Under the pieces are notes generated by a model that saw nothing but the letters and a program-made list of their open reading frames with translations, ran no database searches and had not been told where the DNA came from. Positions 11,880 to 24,757 of a stretch of 64,000 nucleotides of DNA are shown piece by piece; the first letter of the stretch is position 1; every line of letters begins with the position of its first letter. The stretch comes from Mantis religiosa (Eukaryota; Arthropoda; Insecta; Mantodea; Mantidae). A program made the translations under genes and the position numbers. The DNA is taken from assembly GCA_030765055.1 (NCBI GenBank), contig CM060953.1, positions 74,345,336 through 74,409,335 of the forward strand, read 5' to 3'.

Positions 11880-13180
11880 CTCTTTGCAGTAGTTATGTTG
11901 AACTACTGGTTTCGAACAATTATAGAGTCAGAGTTTCGAAGGTGCAGGCTGGCATAGAGTTTAACGTAAACATTTAATAGTTAGTAGCAAAACTTACATT
12001 TTAAACGTAAATATCGAAACATCCAGCTTTCTTTGAACACGACCTACTTTAATTGAACCAACAACTCTCCTAGCATCCCAATCTTAAAACAAACAGTCAA
12101 GTGAAGGAATTTCACTTTCTACAAAACCTGAAGACTATACGTAGAGACTTTTTTAGGAAGTATGAACATTTCTTTGCACCTGTATATGAAAATGTCTTTT
12201 CAACTCTTAATAAGTAAGCCAGGTGGTCTTTTGTGATTCTTAGAAAGTAATAGCTGGGGGTCTTCATATCCTGCACTGAAAATATCTCCTTATTCTTCTG
12301 TGCCTCATACATTCACTGTCACTGGCACCCTAAGGCTAGTGAGCCAGGCATACCTTCTTTTGAGAAAGATTCCTATAGCCACATGACCACTACGTCTGTC
12401 CAAAAGACGTAGGACGATAGCTATTTGCTTAAAGTGCAAAGTTGCACATTAAATCAGTTTTTCCGAATTTTCAGAGGTTTTCTAGTTTAGTCATAAACTA
12501 ATCCTCCTGTATGAAGATTTCTCGTCAATTAATACCGACATAGCTAATATACTTGTGCACTGTAACATCTGCATTATTAATTACAGAGTTTTTATAATTC
12601 GTCTAATTTTCGTTAAAGTATAATTTAAATGTATGCAACCAATGTTGCTGTCCCAAATGTTTGCATTCACATTGCCTTCGGATACGCATTTAGCTGTCAA
12701 CAAGTGCACACATTGAACTGGTAGGCATCCAACTCACCATCATGCCATAAGCAAAGTACTAAATAATTAGCCTTTAGAACTTTAAATTATAGTGGATTTT
12801 AATAGAATGTGCAGCAATATTAGTGAGTTCACTTATTATGCTAACTCTTTCAGAGACTGTAATTCTTGCTATGTGCATCGAAAGCCTGAGCTTTTATTCT
12901 AGCTGAGATAACTTCCTATAAACATGTTTCATTTGTTATCCGAAATGAGAAAGGAGGGTAACTCTCCGCCTGAACACCAAATTTATTGAAACTACAATTA
13001 ATACGTTAATGGTTTCTGTGAACTTGAGATATTTTAAACGTAAACTATTAAGGATATACGTGTGTGTGCGTTATTTGTGTGCACATATGATATTATGGTA
13101 CACGCATTATCACATAGTGCAAGTACATACAATTGATCCTGCATACATATAAACCACCACATCTTACTGGCCACGATGAT
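11880..13180. other. AT-rich sequence, nothing recognised
   Basis: I see no motif-bearing frame, tRNA-like box or terminal repeat in this 1.3 kb. The minus-strand frame at 12112-12312 shows nothing recognisable. Confidence 0.5.
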
Positions 13181-13181
13181 G

Positions 13182-13650
<469 letters not shown>

Positions 13651-13654
13651 GGAT

Positions 13655-14415
13655 ACAAGGGCTCTCAACTGCTTCGTCATCAGTGCCCTTACAAAAACTA
13701 ATTCATGGCAATAGCCAGAAATAAGTTACTCAAAATTTAAACAATATATAAAAACCAAATGACTATAAAATAAATAAACTCAAATGGTTAAAAAAAGCTA
13801 TAATTTCCCAGAAAATACCAAAAGGCATAAAAAATACTACTTTGAATATCAACCTGCCATGACAAGAGTTACCTGCCCAGTGGTGGGTGAACCAATTTGT
13901 TCCCTTTCTTTCGTCACTGTCGTCTGGGCAGTGAGGAGAGAATCTTCTGGCATCCTCATTGGAGGAGGACGGTTTCTACACTGGTAACTTCGAATCGAGT
14001 TTCTTGAAGCGGACGGAAACTGCGACCGGCGAAGATTAAGTCACTGATCGGCGTCCTCTCCAGATGATTCCTCAGATGTTGACGGAGGAGATTTTCGTGG
14101 ACTTAGGTGCTGGCTAGCTCTCCTTTCATTGGTCTTACTATTTTCCTTAGGGAAGTCCGTTCTCTCATAAGAGGTCTTAAATTTCCTTGGCGATACATTA
14201 TATATTACCGGTTCACATTTTCTTGAAGGAAATTCTTCCGACGGTGACTTCTTCTTAGGACTGGACTTGGTTGGGGCTTTCACTGTTGTTCGTGCTGGTG
14301 TTAGTTGCTTTGGCTGTGATCTTGGTGTAGTTGATCTTTCGGATACTACTTCCCCGTATATTTCGCTGGTTTGTGTTGCGATTTCACGTCTAGGTACCAG
14401 CTTAGCTGCAGGCTA
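13655..14415 (-). pseudogene. LINE 3' end with gag-like C-terminus and AAT tail
   Basis: On the minus strand a frame runs from about 14412 to 13858 with a single TGA at 14041. It reads EIATQTSEIYGEVVSERST, then a Ser/Pro/Lys-rich tract (SSPKKKSPSEEFPSRK), SPRKSPPSTSEESSGEDADQ, and after the TGA YQCRNRPPPMRM. A non-coding stretch follows, then a short stem-loop (13658-13689) and the AAT repeat. A basic, Ser/Pro-rich region resembles the end of an ORF1 or gag-like retroelement protein, but no zinc knuckle is visible and the assignment is tentative. If it is right, ORF1 joins the 3' UTR directly, so ORF2 has been lost. Confidence 0.45.
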
Positions 14416-14419
14416 TACG

Positions 14420-15710
14420 TACTGCATGGCAAAGCGAGAAGGCGTATCGCAAAATAATCGCAGCACAGAGATGTTTACCTGAGCTTATCGCACATACACG
14501 GCGAATCCAGAGTATGTTTAGGTACTCTCTTCAGATGTAATCATGGCTTCGGGACAGCAATGGATCACAGATTGGCAGGCGTGAGAAAACATATAATATA
14601 GACACAGGAAGCCTCCAATCGCTTAATTTGTGTTTCGTAACTTACTATACGTCAACTTACTAATATTTCACTCTTGTAATCGACCAGACAAGACCTGATA
14701 AGGAACGATGGCAATACTGGTCACCTGAAGGTCGATATGACACAACGCTCGTTGCTCAGTTTTTTACATTCGCTACCTATGGAGAAACACGCATCCGGCC
14801 TTTAATTATAACGTTACGTTTCTGTTAATTTATAGCAGCATTGTATTTAAATAAATGTTAAATGTAATATTTTCCGAGTTAGATTGTCTTTTTGTTATTT
14901 TAACTTTCAAGTGAGACGTATTTCTGTAATGTTCTGTGCGTAATAAAGTTATATAAGATAAGATGGGATAGTGCTAATTTACATTGTTGCTGTGGAGCTG
15001 AGAGGGTTATAGAGGCGTAATATTCCGTTTAAAAATAACAGTTTATTTTGAATTGCAAATATCAACATTATAATCACAAATACTATATTCACAAAATTTA
15101 AATGTAATAAAGTTAGTTGGAGTGACTTTGTTTATGTACAGATAATTTATACCTGTTAAATATTTTATGTCTGTTTTTCCTCACATGAAGGTGTATCTAA
15201 TTTTCCAGGCATTCTTTCTTACATCTGTCCACTAAACTCTTTCCCCTAACTTTATATTCTAATATTTTTTTAGCGAATCATGCTGCTTTCATTTTTTTTT
15301 TCTAAATGTTCTTTTCAATGTTGTTTATCTTTAAATCTATCATTCTGAATAAAGATTTTAAATTTCCTTCATATTTATTCATTCTTATGTTATCCAAATT
15401 AGCTATTTTTTTTCCTTCGTATCATTTTTTGGAACTTTTTACCATAGAAGATTAGCCCCCGCTATTGAATTAGGACCGTCGTGAATTTCTTTCAATTACA
15501 AGGAATTATAACAGCAATATTAGGATTTATTAAATTATCATATGAATTTAATGAAAATTTAATATTTTTGGTACTAATCTTAACTTAGTGAAAACATAAG
15601 GGAAAAGACCTATAAAAGTATTATATATAATAATTGAAAACGTTGAAATAAGGGCGAATACTATTTCTGATAGTTTCAATACATACTATAAAGGGTATTA
15701 GAGCTCCAGA
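14420..15710. other. AT-rich sequence, nothing recognised
   Basis: Mostly low-complexity A/T-rich DNA with T-runs around 15290-15420. No coding motif or repeat boundary was identified. Confidence 0.5.
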
Positions 15711-15714
15711 TGTA

Positions 15715-15860
15715 CCGGCGTTGGGGCGGGTTTTCTCCGGGACCTCCGGTTTCCTCCGCCATCTCTTTCCACCGGTGCTCCATCTTCATCTCATGCATCA
15801 TCAGTGTCACCGCCTGCGGTGCCGTAGCTAGTAAAAGTGGGCGTTAAACACTACTACACA
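15715..15860 (+). mobile_element. SINE fragment (family S2), body only
   Basis: The stretch GGTTTTCTCCGGGACCTCC and the pyrimidine-rich sequence after it match the body of the plus-strand SINE at 28338-28600 (GGTTTTCTCCAGGATCTCCC). The tRNA-like head is missing, so this copy is 5'-truncated. Confidence 0.55.
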
Positions 15861-16179
15861 TTTCATTTCCAGGTGTACCTTGAAGGTGAAGCGCTATGTT
15901 GTAAAACTTAGTCCGTCTCAGCATTTTTTGTTCTTGAAGATTATAGATTAGTTTTTCATTTTTATTTGTTGTCCAAAATAAAGTCCATGTGAATGAAATG
16001 GCTGAATTCTTCTTACTTTATACGATCAAATGGTGGATGGGGCTTGTGCTGCCCTGGCCAATGAGCGGATGTCATTGGGCCGGTTGGTTTGGTCTATGTT
16101 TTCTGTCCGCTATAGTGTTTTCTCACCATTTGCTCTTCTACTGGCTAAGGTCCGATGCTGGCGACCGACGGGATCACTG

Positions 16180-16672
16180 AGGCTGGGCAGAGACCAATCC
16201 CTTGGGTTACCTGGGTGTCCTGTTTGATCGCGGACTAAGCTTCACTCCCCACGTCAGGACCAAAGCCGGACTAGGCCTTGTTGCACTCAGGCAGTTATTC
16301 CCCATCTTCAAATCCAAGATGCCCACACACCTCAAACTGCCTCTGTACCGGGCAATTATTCCACCCATGATTCTGTACGGGTGCGAGATCTGGGGATTGG
16401 CGGCTCCGACCACAGTCCGCAGACTGCAGATCGTGCAGAATCGAGCATTAAGGATGATCTGTAATACTGGGCGCAGATTCCCTACTCATATCCTACATGA
16501 ATATTCCCAAATCCCATACATAGTGGATATGGTAAGAGAGAGATCTCGAACCCTCCACCATAACGTTTCTTCCCATCCTAACCAGCTGGTCAGCTCTCTG
16601 GGTCAGTATGACCACAGAGCTCCTCACTGGAGGAGTAGACACAAACTCCCCGAGAACGCCATGGGCCTTTAG
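16180..16672 (+). pseudogene. Jockey-type LINE RT C-terminal fragment, second family
   Basis: The frame reads NPLGYLGVLFDRGLSFTPHV, then PLYRAIIPPMILYGCEIWG and LQIVQNRALRMICNTGRRF, all diagnostic of the Jockey-clade RT C-terminus. A stop just upstream (16178) and another at 16670-16672 bound it. The YxDD core is absent. The preceding frames at 15989-16227 may be decayed upstream RT but cannot be aligned by eye. It is clearly a different family from the copy at 11.1 kb. Confidence 0.8.
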
Positions 16673-17000
16673 CCTATGAGTATTTCTCTCCATCTCTCCA
16701 AAAACCTCAGAAGCAGAAATGGGTCTATAATCACTACCCTCACATAGTTTCCTACCCCCTCTGATCGTGCTGCCTGCACTCTGATCTCTTTCAAGTGGGG
16801 AGACCAGGTGAAGGGGGCCTTGGGAATACATACCGCAGGCGGCAGCCTGAGCTGTTTAAACCCAGCAGATCAGAGAAAATTATGCCCTGACACAAACGCT
16901 TGAGACAAACATCTTCTATACCGCCCAGGTAAAGTCGCACTAAGCGGCTAGGTGCTGTGGTGAAGACACCCCCACTCAGGTAAACCTAAGTGATCCGATT
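16673..17000 (+). other. Probable 3' UTR of the Jockey fragment
   Basis: Moderately GC-rich, non-coding sequence follows the RT stop. The minus-strand frame at 16493-16831 is a shadow. I see no clear tail. Confidence 0.3.
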
Positions 17001-18990
17001 CTTCTGCTGGTCTGCTTCTGATCGTATATAGTAAGAATAATTCAGCCATTTCATCAGATCCTGAAGAAGGCCATGGAGTTTACAATGTCCGAAAGCTCGA
17101 CGTTTATTAATTTGACACGGCTGATCACCCGCGAAGCCTTGATTAGTATTGCTCACCGTGAAAGCTTCAAGTCTTACAATAGCCAAGTCATCAGAAAATA
17201 GAGGTATATTCAACTATTTTTCTCATATTATTTTAAAACCGAGACCCACCAGTTATTTCCACTTCCTCACCACATTATCCATATGCGATGGAGTTTAAAA
17301 AGAATTTAACACCTTGGTTAACAGAAATTATTTATGAAATTTTTAGGAATTGTAACGGACAATTGTGTTTTTTGAAAATATTTATGAACATTATTATATA
17401 CTTTTCAGAATCATTCTGAATACTGTTAGAAATATAATATTGTATTAAAATTTTAAGAGGATTCGCTTTGTACAGTTGCATTTACTCCTAATATTAAACT
17501 ATCGTTACCAATACCACATTTATTTTAAAATTGTCCAATAAACATAAAAATTCTTCCTTTCTCCCTCTCCTTATCTCTCTGTTTTTATACAAAATTGAAA
17601 GCTTTGCTTCAGAGTAAAATGTTAGAAAAACCGTTTTAAACAAATAATAAATGCATAAATGCTTTTGTGATTCATTAAATCACTAGCGAACTGTACAGGA
17701 AGAAAACAAATTCCAAAGCTCCTTATTTTGACTTATCCATAAAACATAATTTGTAGGAAATTGGGGAAGCTAACATGATACCTAAAAAGACAAATGCCAG
17801 TAGTACCATTTCGTGTGAGCACATCATAAATTCTTTATTACAACATTTTGGTTAGTCGTTATACTGTGCCAGAAATAAAAAGAGAAAGAAGTATAACGTA
17901 TTTTAATTAAAAGTTTCACAAAACTAATAACGCACAGAAACAAAATGGAAAAAGTAGGTATACAATAACAAAACGGAAAAACTAAAAACAATGAAATTTC
18001 CATAAAGCAGTTGCATATTCCTGAGCAGAGTCCTCTCACGATGCAAATCACCAGCACTTGCTTGCTCTACATTTCCCTTATCTGTATGATTAAATTCTTC
18101 CGCTGCTTTATTCTCTTAAAAATAATATTACATTCTTATTTTATTTTACGTGGTATGATTACGAATCCATTAATATACCGAAAATGCAATTGTTATAGTA
18201 AATAACTTTCACTACATGACCTTAATTAAATTTTATTATAAGTGCATTAGCATAATAATGTAAAATGGGTATCCAATTTTTACCATTATGTCTTGGGGCA
18301 TTTTCACACTCGTTAATTTATAATCAACACTCCGTTTTCTGGAGCACAAGAAGCCATGCAATCTGAATAAATCAGTAAATTTATACTTCTTTGAATTTGC
18401 GATTAAAAAGAGATAAACTAGGAGCGTTAACATCACATATGCTTCAGATAAATTATATTTGTTTTTTTATTCAACTTGAGGTCGCTTGCTATCAGTCAAG
18501 AGCAAAAAGCTTCAATTTGAAATTATAAGGCTCAAAGTTGCCACTTATCCGCCGAATACGCTGCAGCACTCGTGCCACGTTTATTTTCCAGTATCCATAA
18601 AACGTTTTTAAAGGAGTACTTTCTTAAAATGAAATAGCTATTTAAATAACACCTCACAAAAAGAGTGTATATTTCAATTTTGAAGAAAGAATGAATATAT
18701 ATACCTACACTTTAAGGGGACTTCTGACAGCGTCCGTACGACGCATTCTAAAGTTGAGTTCAGTTCCCGCGATCAGCTTTCCTGACGTTGGTTTTACGGG
18801 GGTTTCCCAGGTCATGCTGGAAGGGTATTTACCTTACATCTCCCGTTTCAGTTTTATTTCATTCGCGAAGTCGCCTGTGGGCTACCCCACGGTGCTGCTT
18901 GCGCTCTGGAAATAAGGTGCTCGGCTCAGGGAACGCTGTGTAATCAACCGTTTGCCCTTCTAGGGGGAGTGATTGATCAGCAGGTCCTGG
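17000..18990. other. No gene recognised; short repeat-like patch at 17045-17160
   Basis: Around 17061-17105 there is a CCTGAAGAAGGCCATGG-type sequence of the kind often seen in retroelement 3' UTRs, but there is not enough to classify it. The rest is AT-rich. The frame at 18691-18915 has no recognised motif. Confidence 0.35.
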
Positions 18991-18995
18991 CTGGC

Positions 18996-21110
18996 TAGAG
19001 GTGAGCTTTCTATGACACTCTGAAACTTCGTCAATCTAAGCAACTTGCCTGCATCAGTTAGGGTTCCACCGTGGCTGTGTAGTTACGGTATGCGAGGCCA
19101 CTTACCGGAATTTTTAGGTAACTTTTTAGCACTACGTCGTTTTCGTGTCCGTATAGGGAACAGTATTTCAAGGGAGCGGATCCAGGAGAATGGTGTACCT
19201 CAAGGGTCGATTCTAAGCGTCGCCGTTTTTGCCTTGGCTATTAATGGCATTACTAGTGTCGTTCGTGGCGGAATTCCATCGTCCCTGTATGTTGACGACT
19301 TCGCTATATATTATCGTTCTTGTAACTTAGATCATATAGAGCGTCAACTGCAGTTGACCATCAACTAGCTGGCAGCCTGGGCGCTTCGAAACGGCTTCCG
19401 TTTTTCGCCTGCGAAAACACAGTGTGTCCACTTCCATCGCCTACGGGGTATTCACCCTCCACCTGATCTTCACTTGAACGGCACACCCCTGCCATTTGTC
19501 TCGCACCTGAAGTTCTTGGGCCTCTACTTGGACAGACAACTCAACTGGGAGCACCACATTCGTCACCTTCGAGCCTCTTGCGATCGTTCTCTTCTGGTGC
19601 TGAAGGTATTAATTGGAGCATCTTGGGGGGGGGGGGCGATCGCACGGTAATGATGAGGCTGTACCAATCTCTGGTTCGGTCCAAGCTGGACCACGGCAGT
19701 TTTATTTATGGCGCAGCGACCGCCTCTAAACTTCGCCTTTTAGACACCGTGCATCATACTGGCATCCGCCTTGCCACAGGAGCTTTCCGCACCAGTCGAG
19801 TCGACTGCCTGTATGCAGAATCAGGCGAACCTCCACTCTATATTCGTCGCTCGCTGTTACTTTGCTCATACGTCTCGAAGATGGCAAGTTATCCCAATCA
19901 TCCTTGTTTTACACCAGTTCTCTGTTCAGATTTAGTCCACCGTTATATGCGCCCTGGTTCTCGGACACGCCCCATGGGAATAAGATTTCGGGATCTCCTA
20001 CATTCGCATGGCCTCCGAATGCCTCGCGTGGAGAGGTCGTCCATCTGCCCTTACCCTGCATGGCAACTCAATCGTGCGCGGTTCGATCTCGCTCTTTCAA
20101 GCAACTCTAGACTCGCCACTCCACATTCGGTGTTCCAACGTATTGCCGAACTACTGAGCCGTTACCCTAATTATGTTCCGGTCTTTACAGACGGTTCTCA
20201 GTTAGGTAGTACTACGGGTTGCGCGTTCTTCATTACGGTGAGGCTCATAAATTTCGCCTTCTGGACTCCACTTCAGTTTTCTCCGCAGAGCTGTCTGCCA
20301 TCTTCTATTTGCTCCTTTTTATTTGCAAGTTAGCTCCTGGCTCTTTTATTGTCTGCACTGCCTCTCTAAGTGCTCTTCAGGCCTTGCAACAGCACACTGC
20401 CGCTCACACCCACTTGGACCCCAGGCCATGTTGGGATTGAGGCGTACGCGGCTGCTAAGTCCGCTTGCCGTTTGCCCCGGAGTTTAACAACTACGGTGCC
20501 ATATCAGGATGTGCAACGTTTTTTCCGTCGCCAACTCCTATCTGCTTGGCAGCAATCCTGGACAGCTTTGGAAGGCACACAACTCCGGGCGATAAAGGAG
20601 AGCGTACAACCCTGGCCAACTTCCTGCAGGGATAACCGGCGGGCCGAGATGATACCCAGCTGTGAATTGGGCACACACGTGCGACTCATGGCCATCTGTT
20701 AAGAGGGGAACCGGCCCCTGTGTGTGCTCCGTGTGCAGTACGCCTCACTGTGCGGCACGTACTGCTTGATTGCGCGCAGTACACCCGCGTTCGCCAGTCT
20801 TTGGGCCTAAGGAGTAACCTGCACGGTATTTTAGGGGACGACCCAGTGGCCGTAGATAAGGCACTGCGGTTTGTTTTTAAAATCGTTTCTAATAAACAAG
20901 TCTGACTTGTATTTTATATTTATTAATTTTAGAGATTTTAAATTATTAGTCTGTAGATGGTTTTTATGTCCTTTTAACAGTTGAGTGTTTTATTATATTT
21001 TACCTTTTTAGCTAAATTTTTGGTAGCTTTTAGGTTTTAGTGTTGACTTCGGGCCCAAATGACCTTGTTGTCGACGGGCCCTAAAACACCACACACTCAC
21101 TCACACTCAC
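18996..21110 (+). pseudogene. RNase H-bearing LINE (I-like), 5'-truncated copy 1
   Basis: In order: RT palm remnant (YGMRGHLPEFLGNF, ENGVPQGSILSV, active site YVDDFAIYY at about 19290), an in-frame TAG at 19366-19368, RT thumb (HLKFLGLYLDRQLNWEHHI), an RNase H domain (FTDGSQLG near 20187, SPGHVG near 20425), and a CCHC-like motif CAPCAVRLTVRHVLLDC near 20724-20770. A 12-G run at 19625-19636 shifts the frame inside the RT, and more shifts follow in the RNase H. The 3' end carries a GGGCCC stem-loop (21051-21081) and an ACTC-rich tail (21087-21110). LINEs with RNase H after the RT belong to the I group broadly; that label is an inference. The copy is dead. Confidence 0.85.
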
Positions 21111-21879
21111 TGCTTCCAGCTGAAGTGATGGAATCCGCGCCGTCACAAATACAAACAGACATACACGGCTGTCTGCTGTCTGTCTCCATTGCTTGGCATA
21201 CATACTCTGCTTCTGATTTTTCTAACTTTTTCTAACTGCGATCCTTTTACAAACCTTAATTTGTTCTAAAAGGAGGAATATATTATATTTAGAAGTGCCG
21301 TGTTATTTTTCCTCCATCGATTTTCAGAGTTCATATTTATCTAAATTTAAAATGTACAAATCACAGAACACTAAACAGACGCCGCAGGGTTTGTGGTGTT
21401 ACGGCCAACAAAATGTGATATTCAAAAACATTCAGGAATATATATTTAACCTAATAACAGTTTCCAAATTAGCGGTTTGATAATTCAAATGCAGTTTTCA
21501 TCGCCAGCGTATTCACAATTCCCTCTGGAAAATGTAAATACGTGGTTCACGGTGAATGGTTTTAAAATTTCAACCAAAATAAATGTTTCCATTATTTCCT
21601 TCGTGACAGTTGTTGATGGTTAACCAGCAATAGAGAATGGATATGGTGGATATCTTCCTGAATTCAAAACATGGACTCCATGCGACATATGGTAATGTCA
21701 TCGCTTAACAAATGCGAACTTTGTTTTGTTGGGTCTGTGTAACGGTTCTTGTTGAAAGTGTGTGATGATCATGATATGAAAGATACAGGCTTTAAATCTA
21801 ACATACATATAATTCGCTCACAATATTATGACTTTTAATTATTGTATTACACTAAAAGTATTTTTATAGTAACAAGAAA
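21111..21879. other. No gene recognised
   Basis: A mixed stretch between the LINE tail and the solo LTR. The frame at 21295-21480 shows no motif. Confidence 0.45.
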
Positions 21880-21883
21880 ATAT

Positions 21884-22435
21884 TGTGACTTTGTGGGCTT
21901 ATAGAATTAAAAAGAACGATTTGCAGAAACTAAAAATCTCCTTTATTTCCGTAGAAATACTGTTATAAATTACAGCAACATTACGCTACATACACCATCA
22001 GTCTACCAAGGTCAGTCACAGTAACAAACAGTGACAGCAGATTACATCATTAGCCCTTGTTACACAGCTGGCTGTCTCTCACTTCACAACTACAACTTGC
22101 AACTCACTCTGTTAACAACTCCCCACTTTGCGGGCCGTCGCGTCCTTAAATAACTAATTCGTAATTCTAGATTGTTCTAAAATAAGAACGCGAACAATCC
22201 CTATCAGTCCAGAAATTTCCGGAAGAATAAAGAAACCAAATATCCTATCACATTCCAGAAGCGTAACTTAATCTATGCCGGCAAGTCCTTTACCTCAGTT
22301 ATCTCTGCTTGCCGGTGCTTGTTTACAATAGCCGCGCTATCATTAGCTGCTTAGCAAGGCTCATTATTACCATGAAATTTATGCGCCGACTGTTTTCTTA
22401 TTTGTGCCGAAACTTATATGCCTGTTGCCGTGACA
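21884..22435 (-). mobile_element. Solo LTR, family B (copy B1)
   Basis: On the plus strand it opens TGTGACTTTGTGGG and closes GTGACA, so on the minus strand it runs TGTCAC...GTCACA. It is flanked by ATAT on both sides (21880-21883 and 22436-22439), a clean 4-bp target duplication. A TATTTAAG box occurs mid-LTR on the minus strand. The 3' end on the minus strand carries the ACAAAGTCACA terminus shared with B2 and B3. There is no internal region, so it arose by LTR-LTR recombination. Confidence 0.8.
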
Positions 22436-23156
22436 ATATGAACGACGGTATCTTCAATAACAGAAACGCTCAAAATCTGTAATAATTGTTAACAGGAAAA
22501 GAGAAAGTTAGGTATCAAAATCATAACTCTGGAGAGCAAATGAAAATAATTGTGCATAAACTTTTGTTTTAGATAAATTACATAAGGAAACATTCTGTAT
22601 GCGACATATGATTAAAAGCTGACCAGTTTAGTGATGCTATGTGCTAATAGATAACGTTCTAGATCACGTTCAGTTGATTTTAACATAATTCAGCCACGCT
22701 GAATTTTATCTGAGATATGAAAGAGATCTGTATAGTACAACTTGTCTAAACTGAGAAAATGTTAGTAGTGCTGCGTCTGAGAAAGAATAGGTAACTTTGG
22801 ATTAAGCTAGTTCCAAGATATAACGCCCGGGGTGCTACACGGGGATGTAACTTGAATATGAAAAATTATCTAAGCAGGAGCGTTCTCGAAGGGAGTGTGT
22901 TTCCGTTAACATCGAGAACTCCAAATAAATTTATGCTTATATTTGAATCCCTTATTCTACTCCAAGACCTGCAACCGGTCAGTTTATTCCATACTTGGCT
23001 CGTGGTACCCATTATTCTCAAGTTAATAAAACTTCCTGTTTTGGCTACGAGCGGCTTGGTGACGTTCTAAAGGGGTAAATATGTAAACCGATGCCATGTG
23101 AACTAAATTCGCCATCATAAATATTCTTCGCTGGGGGCGTCAGCATTCTGTTAATC
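22436..23156. other. No gene recognised
   Basis: Non-coding sequence between the solo LTR and the mariner. The frame at 22852-23070 has no recognised motif. Confidence 0.45.
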
Positions 23157-23158
23157 TA

Positions 23159-24375
23159 CGAGGGCTGTCCAATAAAGAATGACCACAATTTCTTTCTGAC
23201 AACGTACCTTTATTCATTCTAATAATTTTGATGGTCCTTCTCAAAATAGTCTCCCCTGAACGCGAAGCACTTGTCCCAGCGTTTCTGCCAGACATAAAGA
23301 CATGCTGGAAAACCATATTTGAGAGGTCCTTCAAAATCGCCTCCACAGCCTTCACCACTGCTTCTGATGATGGATAATGCCTCCAACGAAGGCGTTTGTT
23401 GAAGTTAGGGAATAGAAAAAAAGCCACATGGGGCTAAATCCGGATTATAGGGATGGTGAGGGTTGCACTTCACGTTGCTTTTTGCAAGATATTCAGTAAC
23501 AACTTTGGTAATACATGGCTGCGCACTATCGTGGTCCAGCATCCAGCCTGCTTCATGGAAATGTGGTGTTTTGCACCAGATATGGACTTGCAATGTTTTC
23601 AGGACATCCCTGTATTATTTTCCAGTTACCGAAGTGTGTGCATGTGCAACATGCTGATAAACCATTCCATGATTATCAAATAATGAGAGGACCATAACTT
23701 TCCCAGCAGAAGCAACCACTTTTGCTTCTTTGGGAGTTAGTGATGAAGAAGATTTCCACATTGAGATTTGCTGTTTGCTCTCAGGATCAAAATCATGAAG
23801 CCAAGTTTCATCAGCAGTGATTACGTTTGAAACAAACTCCGGATCTTCCTCTAACATCAACTACCTCTAACATCAGACCTGCATGCGAATCTCCTTTTGT
23901 TCGGAAATCAACAGTCTTGGAACCCATCACGCACAAACACGTCTCATGTGTAATGTTTCTGTCACCAACGTGGGGTGGCACCCAGTGAAATGTTCAGTGT
24001 TTCAGAAAGTGATCTTAAGGTAATACCTCGATCCTCTCTCACAATTGCAGTGTTGATGTTTTCTTCCGTAAGAGCAGTAACTGGAACACCGGGTCAACCT
24101 TACTTTGAAATTGATCGTCTCCTATGTTTAGACATTTTAAACCACCTTCGAGCTGGGCTGTATGGAAAAACAGACCCTCCAGAGGCCTCCTGTAACACTG
24201 TATAGGCCTCAACTGAAGATTTGTTGAGAATTTCAAAGCCGCATATTGTCCTCACGCGTTACCTCCATTAGTATCAACAATGAAACTATTAGCTAACAGA
24301 ATATAACACTGAATTTTAGTGCGAAATATTATGGCTGTAAAAAAATTGTGATCGTTCTTTATCGAACAGCCCTCG
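23159..24375 (-). mobile_element. Mariner element with both inverted repeats, decayed
   Basis: Terminal inverted repeats starting CGAGGGCTGT lie at both ends, with the next 20 or so bases nearly identical. TA dinucleotides flank it (23157-23158 and 24376-24377), the mariner target duplication. On the minus strand the transposase reads VITADETWLHDFDPESKQQ (first catalytic Asp), VVASAGKVMVLSLFDNHGMV, GWMLDHDSAQPC (second Asp) and NPDLAPCGFF. The third catalytic Asp, expected after PDLAPC, reads Gly. Frames are broken at about 23405-23430 and 23600. It is an inactive cut-and-paste transposon related to the fragment at 61.3 kb. Confidence 0.9.
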
Positions 24376-24567
24376 TATGTTGATCGCATACCGCGATTTC
24401 AGCCTTCGCCGAATATAGCCTCGCTGTCATACCTCGCTGCTAGCCATAGGGCACTACAGTAGTTCAATATTTCGTTCTAAACGAATCACACTATACGGCC
24501 AAAAGGTATTTTGTCATTTACCCCTTAGTTACGTATATGAAGCACTGTACTCCACTCAAACGAGATA

Positions 24568-24757
24568 GAGTGAGTGAGTGAGTGAGTGAGTGAGTGAGTG
24601 AGTGAGTGAGTGAGTGAGTGAGTGAGTGAGTGAGTGAGTGAGTGAGTGAGTGAGTGAGTGAGTGAGTGAGTGAGTGAGTGAGTGAGTGAGTGAGTGAGTG
24701 AGTGAGTGAGTGAGTGAGTGAGTGAGTGAGTGAGTGAGTGAGTGAGTGAGTGAGTGT
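24568..24757 (-). repeat. (GAGT)n tetranucleotide microsatellite
   Basis: About 47 almost perfect copies, reading ACTC on the minus strand. It directly follows the 3' stem-loop of LINE copy 2, whose sister copy ends in a short ACTC-rich tail, so it looks like an expanded LINE tail. Confidence 0.95.

Noticed and set aside
11677..11977. Cys/Val-rich frames
   Set aside because: They cross the TG microsatellite.
17045..17160. Penelope-like or LINE 3' UTR fragment
   Set aside because: The motif is suggestive only; no coding sequence or second copy supports it.
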